Below, one piece after another: positions 1-6,754 of a stretch of 11,243 bases of DNA; position 1 is the first letter of the stretch; the number at the start of each line of letters is the position of its first letter. Position numbers and translations under genes: made by a program. The stretch is from Saprospiraceae bacterium (GTDB lineage Bacteria > Bacteroidota > Bacteroidia > Chitinophagales > Saprospiraceae), in NCBI GenBank assembly GCA_014379665.1, contig JACMLK010000152.1:1-11243 (forward strand). Reading direction: 5' to 3'. The notes beneath the pieces were generated by a model. It made no database searches and had not been told where the DNA came from. It was given only the letters and a program-made list of their open reading frames with translations.

Positions 1-1
1 A

Positions 2-406
2 TGGATCAGTTCCGCTACAGATCCGAATTTAGGTGGCGTAAATAATTTCAGGGCATTATCTACCAGATCCGGATTGCTTACCAAACTCGGTAAAACTCAG
101 GACGCAGAAAAATTTATGTCGCAAGCCATGGATAATGGCACTGCTATTGAATTGCATCAATACGGAAGACAATTGCTCGGCCAGAAAAAATATGCAGAAG
201 CTTTGGTGGTATTTGTTAAAAATTTTAAGAAAAATAATGGAGCCTGGCCTACTAATGTCGGACTGATGAGAGGATACTCTGCGACAGGTGATCTCAAGAA
301 GGCTTTGGAACATGCAAGATTAGCATTGCCACAAGCTCCGGACGATATTAATAAAAGAAACATCGAAGCTTCTATCAAGACGCTTGAAAACGGTAAATCA
401 ATTTAA
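2..406 (+). CDS. DUF2911-type protein with TPR-like C-terminus (3' part only)
   Basis: The frame is open from base 2 to a TAA at 404-406, so 134 C-terminal residues are visible and the real start lies left of the window. TTG at 74 is only an internal Leu codon. The visible part reads as two or three TPR-like helical hairpins: 'LLTKLGKTQDAEKFMSQAM', then 'HQYGRQLLGQKKYAEALVVF', then 'GYSATGDLKKALEHARLAL', ending with a helix rich in Lys and Glu. From memory of the family, this matches the C-terminal half of Bacteroidota DUF2911 proteins, which have an N-terminal DUF2911 beta domain and a TPR tail and are usually exported. The biochemical role is unknown; TPR repeats generally bind other proteins. 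A generic TPR protein is the alternative. The stop is followed by a 404-base gap, so it is not obviously co-transcribed with the next gene. Confidence 0.8.
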   Translation, partial: WISSATDPNLGGVNNFRALSTRSGLLTKLGKTQDAEKFMSQAMDNGTAIELHQYGRQLLGQKKYAEALVVFVKNFKKNNGAWPTNVGLMRGYSATGDLKKALEHARLALPQAPDDINKRNIEASIKTLENGKSI

Positions 407-454
407 TATCTATATGACATTTTGGGTTTAGTTTCCATTTGATTTTTAAAGCTG

Positions 455-471
455 TAAGTAGAGTCTACTTA
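455..471. repeat. 17-base perfect palindrome TAAGTAGAGTCTACTTA
   Basis: Eight-base arms TAAGTAGA and TCTACTTA are centred on a single G and lie 49 bases after the stop of the DUF2911 gene. As RNA it can form a 7-bp stem with a 3-base loop. No T-tract follows, so it is a poor classical terminator. It could be a protein-binding site or a processing or weak termination hairpin. Confidence 0.5.
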
Positions 472-516
472 TGAGTCAGATGCAATAGCTCATCATCAAT
501 CATTGGATCCCAATTA

Positions 517-529
517 CTCTTATTAAGAG
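517..529. repeat. 13-base palindrome CTCTTATTAAGAG
   Basis: Six-base arms CTCTTA and TAAGAG surround a single T. It is perfect but short, so chance is a fair explanation in AT-rich DNA. It lies between the two other palindromes of the same gap. Confidence 0.3.
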
Positions 530-658
530 CATACATCCAACGTACTCGCATACTACGTCTGTTTTGTATTCTGTTCTATTCAGATCATTGCCAAATAATC
601 TGTTTATTTTCCTGTTAAATATTTCATAAAATTGTCATCTTCAAGACTTCCTTTCCAT

Positions 659-681
659 AAATCACCCACAATGGGTGATTT
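659..681. promoter_or_regulatory. Operator-like inverted repeat overlapping the -33 box
   Basis: AAATCACCCA (659-668) and TGGGTGATTT (672-681) are perfect 10-base inverted arms around CAA. The last three T's of the right arm are also the first three bases of the TTTG -33 element at 679-682. A 10-bp perfect dyad in this place fits a dimeric regulator site; an RNA hairpin is unlikely because it lies upstream of the predicted transcription start. The regulator is unknown and no second copy was seen in the window. Confidence 0.6.
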
Positions 682-708
682 GGCTGCTGCGGCTATAACC
701 TACCTTTG
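679..708 (+). promoter_or_regulatory. Bacteroidota-type promoter for the secreted protein
   Basis: TTTG at 679-682, an 18-base spacer, then TACCTTTG at 701-708 match the Bacteroidota sigma-ABfr consensus TTTG / TAnnTTTG. Transcription would start about 5-8 bases downstream, giving a leader of roughly 95 bases before ATG 811. The -33 box is partly inside the palindrome 659-681, which suggests regulated initiation. Confidence 0.65.
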
Positions 709-810
709 TTTTGTCAGGAAAAAATATTGAAGTTTAATTATAAACAATAATATTTCTCTTCTCTGAAATAATCGTGGAAGTTATTTTTTATCACCATAAT
801 CATTTTAAGT

Positions 811-3183
811 ATGTTAAAGTATTTTACAAATTTCGTTTGTTTTGGATTGTTGGTATTACCTGTGCTAACAGATGGACAAAAAATCAATACCATTCGTATC
901 AACAATCCAGCGGGGATCGCCGGAGATTATCAAATTGAGAGATTTCCATGGTCTCCAAAGATTAACAATGTCTTGACCGCTAATTGTCTTTATGCAGTTG
1001 ACGGTACGGCACCAGTTAATGATGCCTGCCAGGAAGTAACCAATAATCTTACAGGAAACATAGCCTTCATAGACAGAGGTATTTGCGGCATTTCTGACAA
1101 AATGCTAAAGGCACAACAAAAAGGAGCCATTTCCGTCATTATTTGCAACACATCAACCGGAGCACCAGCAAGTACTGTCGGAGCAGGCACAGCTGCAACT
1201 CAACTCGTAATCGGTGGTTATATGATGTCTTTTATTGACTGTCAGAAAATAAAGACGCAGATTCTTGCATCAGGAGTCAATGCTACATTGCTACATATAC
1301 CCTGCACACCGGTGGTTGAATATGCGGATAACACGATTTGGGGCAATTTAGCGGGTCAGGGAGATTTTAATGGAGGGTTGAATGATTGGGTAGTTGATAA
1401 TGCCACGACCTGGGAATGGAATGAAGACGGGGACATTTCCAAAGGACTTTTTGGTGATGTGCAGATGACTTCCCTTACATCCTGCAATGGTGTGATGGAG
1501 TTTAACAGTGATTATCTGGATCAGAATGGATTGTGTCCCGCACCTTGTACAGGATCATTAATATCACCCATAATCAACCTGCCTCCTGATCTGGATGGGA
1601 TAGCAGTAGAGTTTTCGCAGGCACTCAGACAATTTGAAAGTGAATTCAGGGTTATTTTCAGCAGGGATGGCGGAATGAACTGGCCGGACACGATCAGAAT
1701 CAATGAAAATGATTTTTATACCAACGATTTTGCAACCCCATTTGACCGCGTAAAACTCCCCTTACCGGGATATCAGAATGCATCCAGACTCAGATTTAAA
1801 TTTGAATACACGGGCAACTATTATTACTGGGCAATTGATGATGTGGTAGTCCTTGATGAAAAGCCATATAGTGACGTGGCTATCAGGCAATATTTTGTAG
1901 CCGTACCACCATCCTTCAAGATTCCAGTCAGTCAGATACAGGAGATTCCTCTTATGGCAGATGTAGGCAACGATGGTAATCTTGATGCTGAAGATGTGGT
2001 TTTAAAAGCCACCCTGACTAAAGGTTTCACTCCTGAAGGAGAGGTGATTCAGACTTTTGAAAAATATTATCCTTTGATTGCAGCGTACAGCAATGTTGAA
2101 AATCTGCCATTTGACCAAACTTGTACTCCTCCGGCTGTTGTTGGAAATTACAATATTGCCTATGAAATAGATGCTCCCGAAGATGCTGACTTTGAGAATA
2201 ATGTGTATGATGTGAATTTCATGGTCACGCCGCATACCTTTGGCAAATTGATATCTGAAGCAGAACAAGGAGTAAATTACATGGGCAACGTGATGAATAG
2301 CCTCACCTATTGGAACAATCAAAAACATTATTCTGTGGGGAATGCCTTTTATGTAAAAAACAGTACATCTAATGGCAAAGATCTCATTGTCTCAAATATA
2401 CGGTTTGGACTTGTAAATCCATTGAATGAAATTGAAAATTCAGCCGTTAAGGTAGATTTATATGAATGGGATGATATTGATGGTGATGGTGCAATTGATT
2501 TGTCAGAAAAAATACTTGTTGGTACAAATTCGGTATTTATTTCGGGGGATATTACCAATCTTCGTTCCATCGAAACACAAGTATTTGTGCCTGACATTGA
2601 TGGGAGTATAACTGATGATCCGGTCCGACTTAAAGCGGCGACAACATATGTAGTCATGCTGCATACAGAGCCTTCAAATCCGGGAGGTCAGCAAATGCAG
2701 TTTTTAGGTGTAGACAACAGATCCCGTGAAAATTTTTACAGAAATGTTTATTATGGCGCTACCGATCTGGCTTTCGATTCACTTGGTTTGAAAAGATATT
2801 CAACGTCATTCGGGGAAGTGGGTTTGGACGCAAGTGATTCACAAAACAGGGAATTTGTAAGTATTTCTACCAAGACTGCTTTTATCGAAATAGATCTGGC
2901 AGAGACTTCATCTGTAACTGAGAACACAAACATTATCAGTGCATTAGTTTATCCGAATCCTGCATCTGACAAGATACATATTGATATAGAGGATAAAAAT
3001 TATTCAGGACGTTTGGAAGTAAATTTAACAGATTCGCAGGGGAAAACAATGGTCAGCAAGATATATAAATTATCTGGTGGAAATCAGGCGTCGTTAGACG
3101 TTTCTAATATTGCCAAAGGAATGTATACGTTGTCCATCCGGACAGCTAAAGGATTAATATCGCGAAAAGTCGTGGTCTTATAA
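811..3183 (+). CDS. Large secreted PA-domain protein with T9SS C-terminal sorting domain
   Basis: This is a 790-residue exported protein. Residues 1-22 form a signal peptide. About 50-165 resemble a protease-associated (PA) domain ('IAFIDRGICGISDKMLKAQQ', 'GAISVIICN'). About 175-350 look like a MAM/choice-of-anchor jelly-roll domain ending in 'YYYWAIDDVVVLDE'. About 353-470 resemble a CARDB-like beta domain. Residues 555-566 form a canonical EF-hand loop (D555, D557, D559, G560, D563, E566). Residues 713-790 are a type A T9SS sorting domain (YPNP at 714-717, 'GMYTLSI' at 770-776, ending KVVVL). The family route is Sec export, then T9SS across the outer membrane and anchoring or release at the cell surface. 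I see no peptidase catalytic motif despite the PA domain, so an adhesive or ligand-binding role is as likely as an enzymatic one. It is a single gene with its own regulated-looking promoter. Confidence 0.88.
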   Translation: MLKYFTNFVCFGLLVLPVLTDGQKINTIRINNPAGIAGDYQIERFPWSPKINNVLTANCLYAVDGTAPVNDACQEVTNNLTGNIAFIDRGICGISDKMLKAQQKGAISVIICNTSTGAPASTVGAGTAATQLVIGGYMMSFIDCQKIKTQILASGVNATLLHIPCTPVVEYADNTIWGNLAGQGDFNGGLNDWVVDNATTWEWNEDGDISKGLFGDVQMTSLTSCNGVMEFNSDYLDQNGLCPAPCTGSLISPIINLPPDLDGIAVEFSQALRQFESEFRVIFSRDGGMNWPDTIRINENDFYTNDFATPFDRVKLPLPGYQNASRLRFKFEYTGNYYYWAIDDVVVLDEKPYSDVAIRQYFVAVPPSFKIPVSQIQEIPLMADVGNDGNLDAEDVVLKATLTKGFTPEGEVIQTFEKYYPLIAAYSNVENLPFDQTCTPPAVVGNYNIAYEIDAPEDADFENNVYDVNFMVTPHTFGKLISEAEQGVNYMGNVMNSLTYWNNQKHYSVGNAFYVKNSTSNGKDLIVSNIRFGLVNPLNEIENSAVKVDLYEWDDIDGDGAIDLSEKILVGTNSVFISGDITNLRSIETQVFVPDIDGSITDDPVRLKAATTYVVMLHTEPSNPGGQQMQFLGVDNRSRENFYRNVYYGATDLAFDSLGLKRYSTSFGEVGLDASDSQNREFVSISTKTAFIEIDLAETSSVTENTNIISALVYPNPASDKIHIDIEDKNYSGRLEVNLTDSQGKTMVSKIYKLSGGNQASLDVSNIAKGMYTLSIRTAKGLISRKVVVL

Positions 3184-3184
3184 A

Positions 3185-3207
3185 AATGATAGATTTGGTT
3201 TATCATT
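3185..3207 (+). terminator. Weak AT-rich hairpin after the T9SS gene
   Basis: AATGATA (3185-3191) and TATCATT (3201-3207) can pair across a 9-base loop directly behind the stop codon. The stem is only 7 bp and AT-rich, and no T-run follows, so termination here is doubtful. Confidence 0.25.
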
Positions 3208-3286
3208 AGTTAATAATCATTATGCAGACTGAGAAATTTAATCCATGTCTAATTCAGTTATTTCTTAACCATTTAAATTAATTAAG

Positions 3287-3616
3287 ATGAAATCCTTAAG
3301 ATTATTGTTGGGCAAAATTGCCATTATTCTTGCCATCACCAGCGTAACCGGTTTCAGTGCTGCTATTGAAAAAAAATCTGAGGTTGTACAAATAAAAGAT
3401 TTATTAAATAGCATTGACTTTAGAAGGTTTTCTGAATTGCCTTTAGATGTAAGAATCAGTTTTATCATAAATGGCAAAAATGAGTTAATCGTAGTGGGAA
3501 CCAATAATAAAAGTATAGATCATGTCATAAAAAGTGCGTTAAATTATAAAAAGATATCAGTGTCTGAACTTTTGTATGAAAAAATTTACACAGTACCTGT
3601 AAAAATAAATGTATAA
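3287..3616 (+). CDS. Small exported protein of unknown function
   Basis: This 109-residue protein has a clear signal peptide: Lys/Arg near the start, the hydrophobic stretch 'IAIILAITSVTGFSAA', and probable cleavage after about residue 26. The mature part is about 83 residues and mixed alpha/beta, with 'VRISFIINGKNELIVVGTNN' in the middle and a final strand 'YTVPVKINV'. The pattern (beta strand, helix, Tyr-Thr-x-Pro-Val-Lys-Ile end) recalls small Bacteroidota periplasmic proteins that look like a TonB C-terminal domain; this is a resemblance from memory, not a firm assignment. The ATG at 3287 is chosen because the signal peptide begins there. The LytTR regulator starts 60 bases downstream on the same strand, so the two may be co-transcribed. 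No cysteines, so it is neither a lipoprotein nor disulphide-bonded. The function is unknown. Confidence 0.75.
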   Translation: MKSLRLLLGKIAIILAITSVTGFSAAIEKKSEVVQIKDLLNSIDFRRFSELPLDVRISFIINGKNELIVVGTNNKSIDHVIKSALNYKKISVSELLYEKIYTVPVKINV

Positions 3617-3676
3617 AATATCATGGATTCACTTTTATAAGTTTCCATTATTTTAAATGCAAGTCCAATATTTGAA

Positions 3677-4414
3677 ATGATAAAAGTTATTATTATTGAA
3701 GCAGAACCATTGGCGAGAGAAATTCTTGAATGTTATATTTCCCGAACGCCTTATATGACCATAGTCCAATCATGTCAAAACGCATTTGAGGCCAGGGATG
3801 CACTGAATAATAATGACATTGATCTGTTATTTTTAAATACGCATCTGCCTGTCTTATCCGGTATTGATTTTTTGAGATCTCTGGATGATCCTCCTTTAGT
3901 CATATTTACCTCAGCTTCCAAAGAATGTGCGGTCACAGGTTTTGAGCTAAATGCTTTGGATTACCTGCTTAAACCATTTTCTTTTGAAAGATTTTTAACA
4001 GCAAGTGAAAAGGGTAGGGTTAAAATTTCTTCAAAACAGATGTACAGTCCAAATCATTCAATTGAAACAATGGAACATAGTTTTGAAGTAAAAGCTGACC
4101 GAAAGTTTGTGAAGATTAATTATAACGAAGTGTTGTATATCAAAGGCCTGAAAGATTATGTGATCATAAAGCAGGACTCAGGTCAAATCATTTCACTACA
4201 AACGATGAAGATATTAGAGGAGTTATTGCCAACTTCCATATTTAAACGAATCCATAAATCTTATATCATCAATCTCGAAAAAATAACGGCCCTTGACCGA
4301 ACCAAGGTAGAAATTAAAATAGCTGACAACATCAGAGAAATTCCGATCGGCAGGACTTACAGAGATGACCTGTATGGTAAATTCCTGGCTGTCAATTTTA
4401 GTAGTACGGCCTGA
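3677..4414 (+). CDS. LytTR-family response regulator with degenerate receiver domain
   Basis: This 245-residue cytoplasmic transcription regulator has an N-terminal receiver (about 1-115) and a C-terminal LytTR DNA-binding domain (about 137-235). LytTR hallmarks are 'FVKINYNEVLYIKGLKDYV', 'FKRIHKSYIINL' and 'IPIGRTYRDDL'. In the receiver, switch Thr78 ('VIFTSA') and Lys99 ('YLLKPF') are kept. The phospho-acceptor position is Asn54 ('LLFLNTHLP'), where the family has Asp, and the acidic pair before the conserved Glu-Pro is Glu8-Ala9 instead of Asp-Asp. The protein is otherwise full length with no frameshift, so this looks like a working pseudo-receiver and not decay. No histidine kinase lies nearby; the LytS/YehU-type partner often found beside such regulators is absent from the window. 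It probably forms a unit with the small exported protein upstream. Targets are unknown. Confidence 0.9.
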   Translation: MIKVIIIEAEPLAREILECYISRTPYMTIVQSCQNAFEARDALNNNDIDLLFLNTHLPVLSGIDFLRSLDDPPLVIFTSASKECAVTGFELNALDYLLKPFSFERFLTASEKGRVKISSKQMYSPNHSIETMEHSFEVKADRKFVKINYNEVLYIKGLKDYVIIKQDSGQIISLQTMKILEELLPTSIFKRIHKSYIINLEKITALDRTKVEIKIADNIREIPIGRTYRDDLYGKFLAVNFSSTA

Positions 4415-4425
4415 ACCAACCCGGA

Positions 4426-4441
4426 TCGATTTTAAAATCGA
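4426..4441. repeat. 16-base perfect palindrome TCGATTTTAAAATCGA
   Basis: A perfect self-complementary 16-mer starts 12 bases after the LytTR regulator stop codon. It has no spacer, so as RNA it would form only a short AT-rich hairpin; no T-run follows. It may be a DNA-binding site or a weak transcript end. Confidence 0.4.
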
Positions 4442-4444
4442 GCC

Positions 4445-4618
4445 CTAATTATATTTCCTTCCCTGTCTATTGACATATAGCCCCTTATGGTCGTTCAAGT
4501 CTTTACTGGACTTACAGGGCAGGACGATGGTGGCCTGATACATCAGACCGATATTGTTCTGACAAGTGTGTCTGCGACCCAAAATTAACCTAAAATACCC
4601 TGCCGGGATATTCAACCC
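4445..4618 (-). other. GC-rich intergenic patch with a 57-codon open frame
   Basis: Bases 4481-4580 hold 52 G or C in 100, clearly above the AT-rich surroundings. On the minus strand a frame is open from 4618 to a TAG at 4445-4447, giving 57 residues that include 'NIGLMYQATIVLPCKSSKDL' and end in 'NRQGRKYN'. There is no good ATG near its beginning, only a TTG at 4613-4615. It may be a gene remnant, a short repeat, a structured RNA or chance. I do not recognise the peptide. Confidence 0.2.
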
Positions 4619-4641
4619 CTATTATTTCATTATGCTTACCC

Positions 4642-4671
4642 TTTTTTACATTCCTAAAATTTTTATCTTTG
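4642..4671 (+). promoter_or_regulatory. Promoter of lysA
   Basis: TATCTTTG at 4664-4671, followed by CATCC, is an excellent Bacteroidota -7 box (TAnnTTTG). A T-run at 4642-4647 lies at the place of the -33 box, although the canonical TTTG is not present. Transcription would begin near 4677, leaving a leader of under 20 bases before ATG 4694. Confidence 0.6.
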
Positions 4672-4693
4672 CATCCTTAAAGAGACATCTTAT

Positions 4694-5950
4694 ATGCATA
4701 TCGAAAATAACAGGTACCTGCTGGAAGGAAATGTTGATCCTTTGAAACTAGCTGAAAAATATGACTGCCCGTTGTATATTTATGAAACTGCGGTCATGAA
4801 AAGACAATATAAAAGGTTAATGGATGCCTTTGATCTGAAAAAACTGAAAATTAATTATGCCTGTAAAGCACTTAATAATATTTCTGTTCTCCGGTATTTT
4901 AAGTCGCTGGGTTCAGGATTGGATACGGTATCCATACAGGAGGTTAAGATTGGGTTAATGGCAGGATTTTTACCAGAAGAAATTATGTTTACTCCCAATT
5001 GTGTTTCAATAGAAGAAATAGCTCTTGCGGTTGAATTAGGAGTAAAAATTAACATTGATAATCTATCCATTCTGGAACAGTTTGGTCATTTGTACCCCGA
5101 TTATCCTGTCTGTATACGGATCAATCCTCATATCATGGGAGGTGGAAACAGCAAAATAAGTGTCGGCCACATTGATTCCAAATTCGGAATATCATTCCAT
5201 CAGACACCACACATACACAGGATAATCAAAGCACATGATATGCTTATAGAAGGTATTCACATGCATACCGGAAGTGATATTCTTGACATTGACGTATTCC
5301 TGCAGGGTGCAGAAATTCTCTTTCAGGTAGCCGAAGAATTTAAGGATCTTCAATACATTGATTTTGGCAGCGGTTTCAAAGTGCCGTATAAGGAAGAAGA
5401 TATTGAGACAGATATTGAAGAGTTGGGTGAGAAAATCACCACTAGATTCCAAGAGTTTTGTACCTCTTATGGCCGGGACCTGACGCTGATGTTTGAGCCG
5501 GGGAAATTTCTGGTGAGTGAATCAGGCATATTTCTGACCAAGGTCAATGTCGTCAAACAAACCACATCCACTGTTTTTGCAGGGGTGGATTCCGGATTGA
5601 ATCATCTGATACGACCAATGCTTTATGATGCCTACCATAAGATAGTCAATATCTCCAAAACGGAAGGTAGATCCAGAATTTACACCGTAGTCGGCTATAT
5701 ATGTGAGACGGATACCTTCGGAGTTAACCGAAAAATGACGGAGATCAATGAAGGGGATATCCTGGCTTTTTATAATGCAGGCGCTTATTGTTACACCATG
5801 GCATCCAATTACAATTCAAGATACAGACCTGCTGAGGTTCTGGTTCATGAAGGAAAGGATTATCTGATCAGGAGGAGAGAAAATATGGATGATCTTGTCA
5901 AGACTCAAGTTGTTGTCGATATATTCGAAAATCAGGAAGTCAGTGTCTGA
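4694..5950 (+). CDS. lysA: Diaminopimelate decarboxylase
   Basis: This 418-residue PLP enzyme of fold type III (alanine racemase/ornithine decarboxylase-2 group) decarboxylates meso-diaminopimelate to L-lysine, the last step of lysine synthesis, in the cytoplasm. The PLP-binding Lys is K58 in 'NYACKALNN'. Other family marks are 'HMHTGSD' (190-196), the glycine-rich phosphate loop 'FGSGF' (224-228), 'EPGK' (268-271), the second-subunit catalytic Cys337 in 'GYICETDTFG', and 'GAY' (363-365). The sequence follows the divergent Bacteroidota form of LysA. Carboxynorspermidine decarboxylase belongs to the same group and is the main alternative, but the extended 'CETD...GAY...SNYNSR' C-terminus favours LysA. 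The chosen ATG follows a consensus promoter closely. The TGA stop is followed directly by TAA, a tandem stop. No other lysine genes are adjacent. Confidence 0.88.
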   Translation: MHIENNRYLLEGNVDPLKLAEKYDCPLYIYETAVMKRQYKRLMDAFDLKKLKINYACKALNNISVLRYFKSLGSGLDTVSIQEVKIGLMAGFLPEEIMFTPNCVSIEEIALAVELGVKINIDNLSILEQFGHLYPDYPVCIRINPHIMGGGNSKISVGHIDSKFGISFHQTPHIHRIIKAHDMLIEGIHMHTGSDILDIDVFLQGAEILFQVAEEFKDLQYIDFGSGFKVPYKEEDIETDIEELGEKITTRFQEFCTSYGRDLTLMFEPGKFLVSESGIFLTKVNVVKQTTSTVFAGVDSGLNHLIRPMLYDAYHKIVNISKTEGRSRIYTVVGYICETDTFGVNRKMTEINEGDILAFYNAGAYCYTMASNYNSRYRPAEVLVHEGKDYLIRRRENMDDLVKTQVVVDIFENQEVSV

Positions 5951-5966
5951 TAAAATTATTGACTCC

Positions 5967-5985
5967 AAGGATATGTCATGTCCTT
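5967..5985 (+). terminator. Hairpin after lysA
   Basis: AAGGATATGTCATGTCCTT folds into an 8-bp stem (one G-T pair) with a 3-base loop, 17 bases after the lysA stop. A run of seven or more T's appears only about 20 bases later (6004-6010), so this is not a classical intrinsic terminator, but it could be the 3' end of the lysA message. Confidence 0.35.
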
Positions 5986-6057
5986 ACCAATACAAACCGT
6001 AGCTTTTTTTAAAACAACTAGTTGATATTTTCAGCACTCAAAAGTAAAGAAGTAAAT

Positions 6058-6672
6058 ATGCAAAGGACAATTTTCAAATGTTTTGTAGTCACTCTTACAC
6101 TTATGGCCTTTATGATGATGTCCTGTACTCCTGAAACGGAAATCATAGATTTCAATGGTAAAAGAGTAAAAGAAATTATATCCAATATGGTCGTTACTGA
6201 AGATAGTCAACGACTAGTACTTAATGAAGATAGTATTTCAAAAATTTTCTATCTTATCAGACATGCTGAAAAAGACACTTCTGTCAAAACAGAACCTCTA
6301 TTAAGTGAGGCAGGGCTTTTAAGGGCTACCAGACTAGCAGATATTATGCGTGGGACCAGGGTAGACGCCATATATTCTACCATGACGTTACGTACCATGT
6401 TTACAGTGGATTCTTTGGCTGACATTAAGGCCATGACCATACTTCCGTATGACAACAAGACAATAAAGGAGACAATGGAATCCATCAGAAAATCCGACGA
6501 ATTCAACAGAATATTTATAGTTGGTCATTCCAATACCATACCTTCTATCACGAATTCACTTGCTGGAAGGGATATTTTTACCAAGACTTTTAATGAATCA
6601 GATTATGAAAATTTTATCATTGTGGTTGCGAATAAATCAGGCACAACAGATGTGTATACGCTGAAGTATTGA
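6058..6672 (+). CDS. Histidine phosphatase superfamily lipoprotein
   Basis: This protein has 204 residues from ATG 6058. The frame is open further up to a TTG at 6022, but the ATG is preferred because a proper signal peptide starts there: 'MQRTIFKCFVVTLTLMAFMM' followed by Met-Ser-Cys. Cys23 fits a type II (lipoprotein) cleavage site, with a slightly unusual Met-Met-Ser lipobox. The mature protein is a branch 1 histidine phosphatase (phosphoglycerate-mutase-like fold). It shows 'FYLIRHAEK' with Arg68 and catalytic His69, 'LLSEAGLLRATRLADIM', a conserved Arg at 112 ('TLRTMFTVDSLA', normally a more basic RTxxTA motif), and 'VGHSNTIP' with the second active-site His157. All core residues are present, so it is probably active against a phosphate ester or phosphoanhydride; the substrate is unknown. 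The location would be the periplasm or outer membrane leaflet. It lies 107 bases behind lysA and 82 before valS, with no functional link seen. Confidence 0.85.
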   Translation: MQRTIFKCFVVTLTLMAFMMMSCTPETEIIDFNGKRVKEIISNMVVTEDSQRLVLNEDSISKIFYLIRHAEKDTSVKTEPLLSEAGLLRATRLADIMRGTRVDAIYSTMTLRTMFTVDSLADIKAMTILPYDNKTIKETMESIRKSDEFNRIFIVGHSNTIPSITNSLAGRDIFTKTFNESDYENFIIVVANKSGTTDVYTLKY

Positions 6673-6754
6673 TCTTCGGATTTAATCCTAACATAAAACA
6701 GATTAATCAATAACAGGAATTCTGAATTCTACTTTTCAAATTATACATTTTAAA

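Larger units (their letters stand above)
407..810. other. 404-base intergenic region with three palindromes and a promoter
   Basis: I find no convincing coding frame here. The first part (407-650) is AT-rich with two small perfect palindromes (455-471 and 517-529). The second part carries a 10-bp inverted repeat (659-681) that touches the -33 box of a promoter for the downstream secreted protein. No clear intrinsic terminator with a T-run follows the DUF2911 gene. The weak hairpin at 455-471 is the nearest candidate. Confidence 0.6.

Noticed and set aside
74..76. TTG as the start of the DUF2911/TPR gene
   Set aside because: The same frame stays open to base 2 and the upstream residues continue the TPR-like fold, so the gene enters from outside the window.
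2002..2328. 108-codon minus-strand frame inside the T9SS gene
   Set aside because: It is a shadow frame opposite a clear secreted-protein gene; it shows no start context or family likeness.
6022..6057. Upstream TTG start for the histidine phosphatase
   Set aside because: It would put 12 extra residues before a complete lipoprotein signal peptide that begins at ATG 6058.
6717..6730. Tandem GAATTCT repeat before valS
   Set aside because: Two 7-base copies in AT-rich DNA are easily chance; no promoter or known site fits it.
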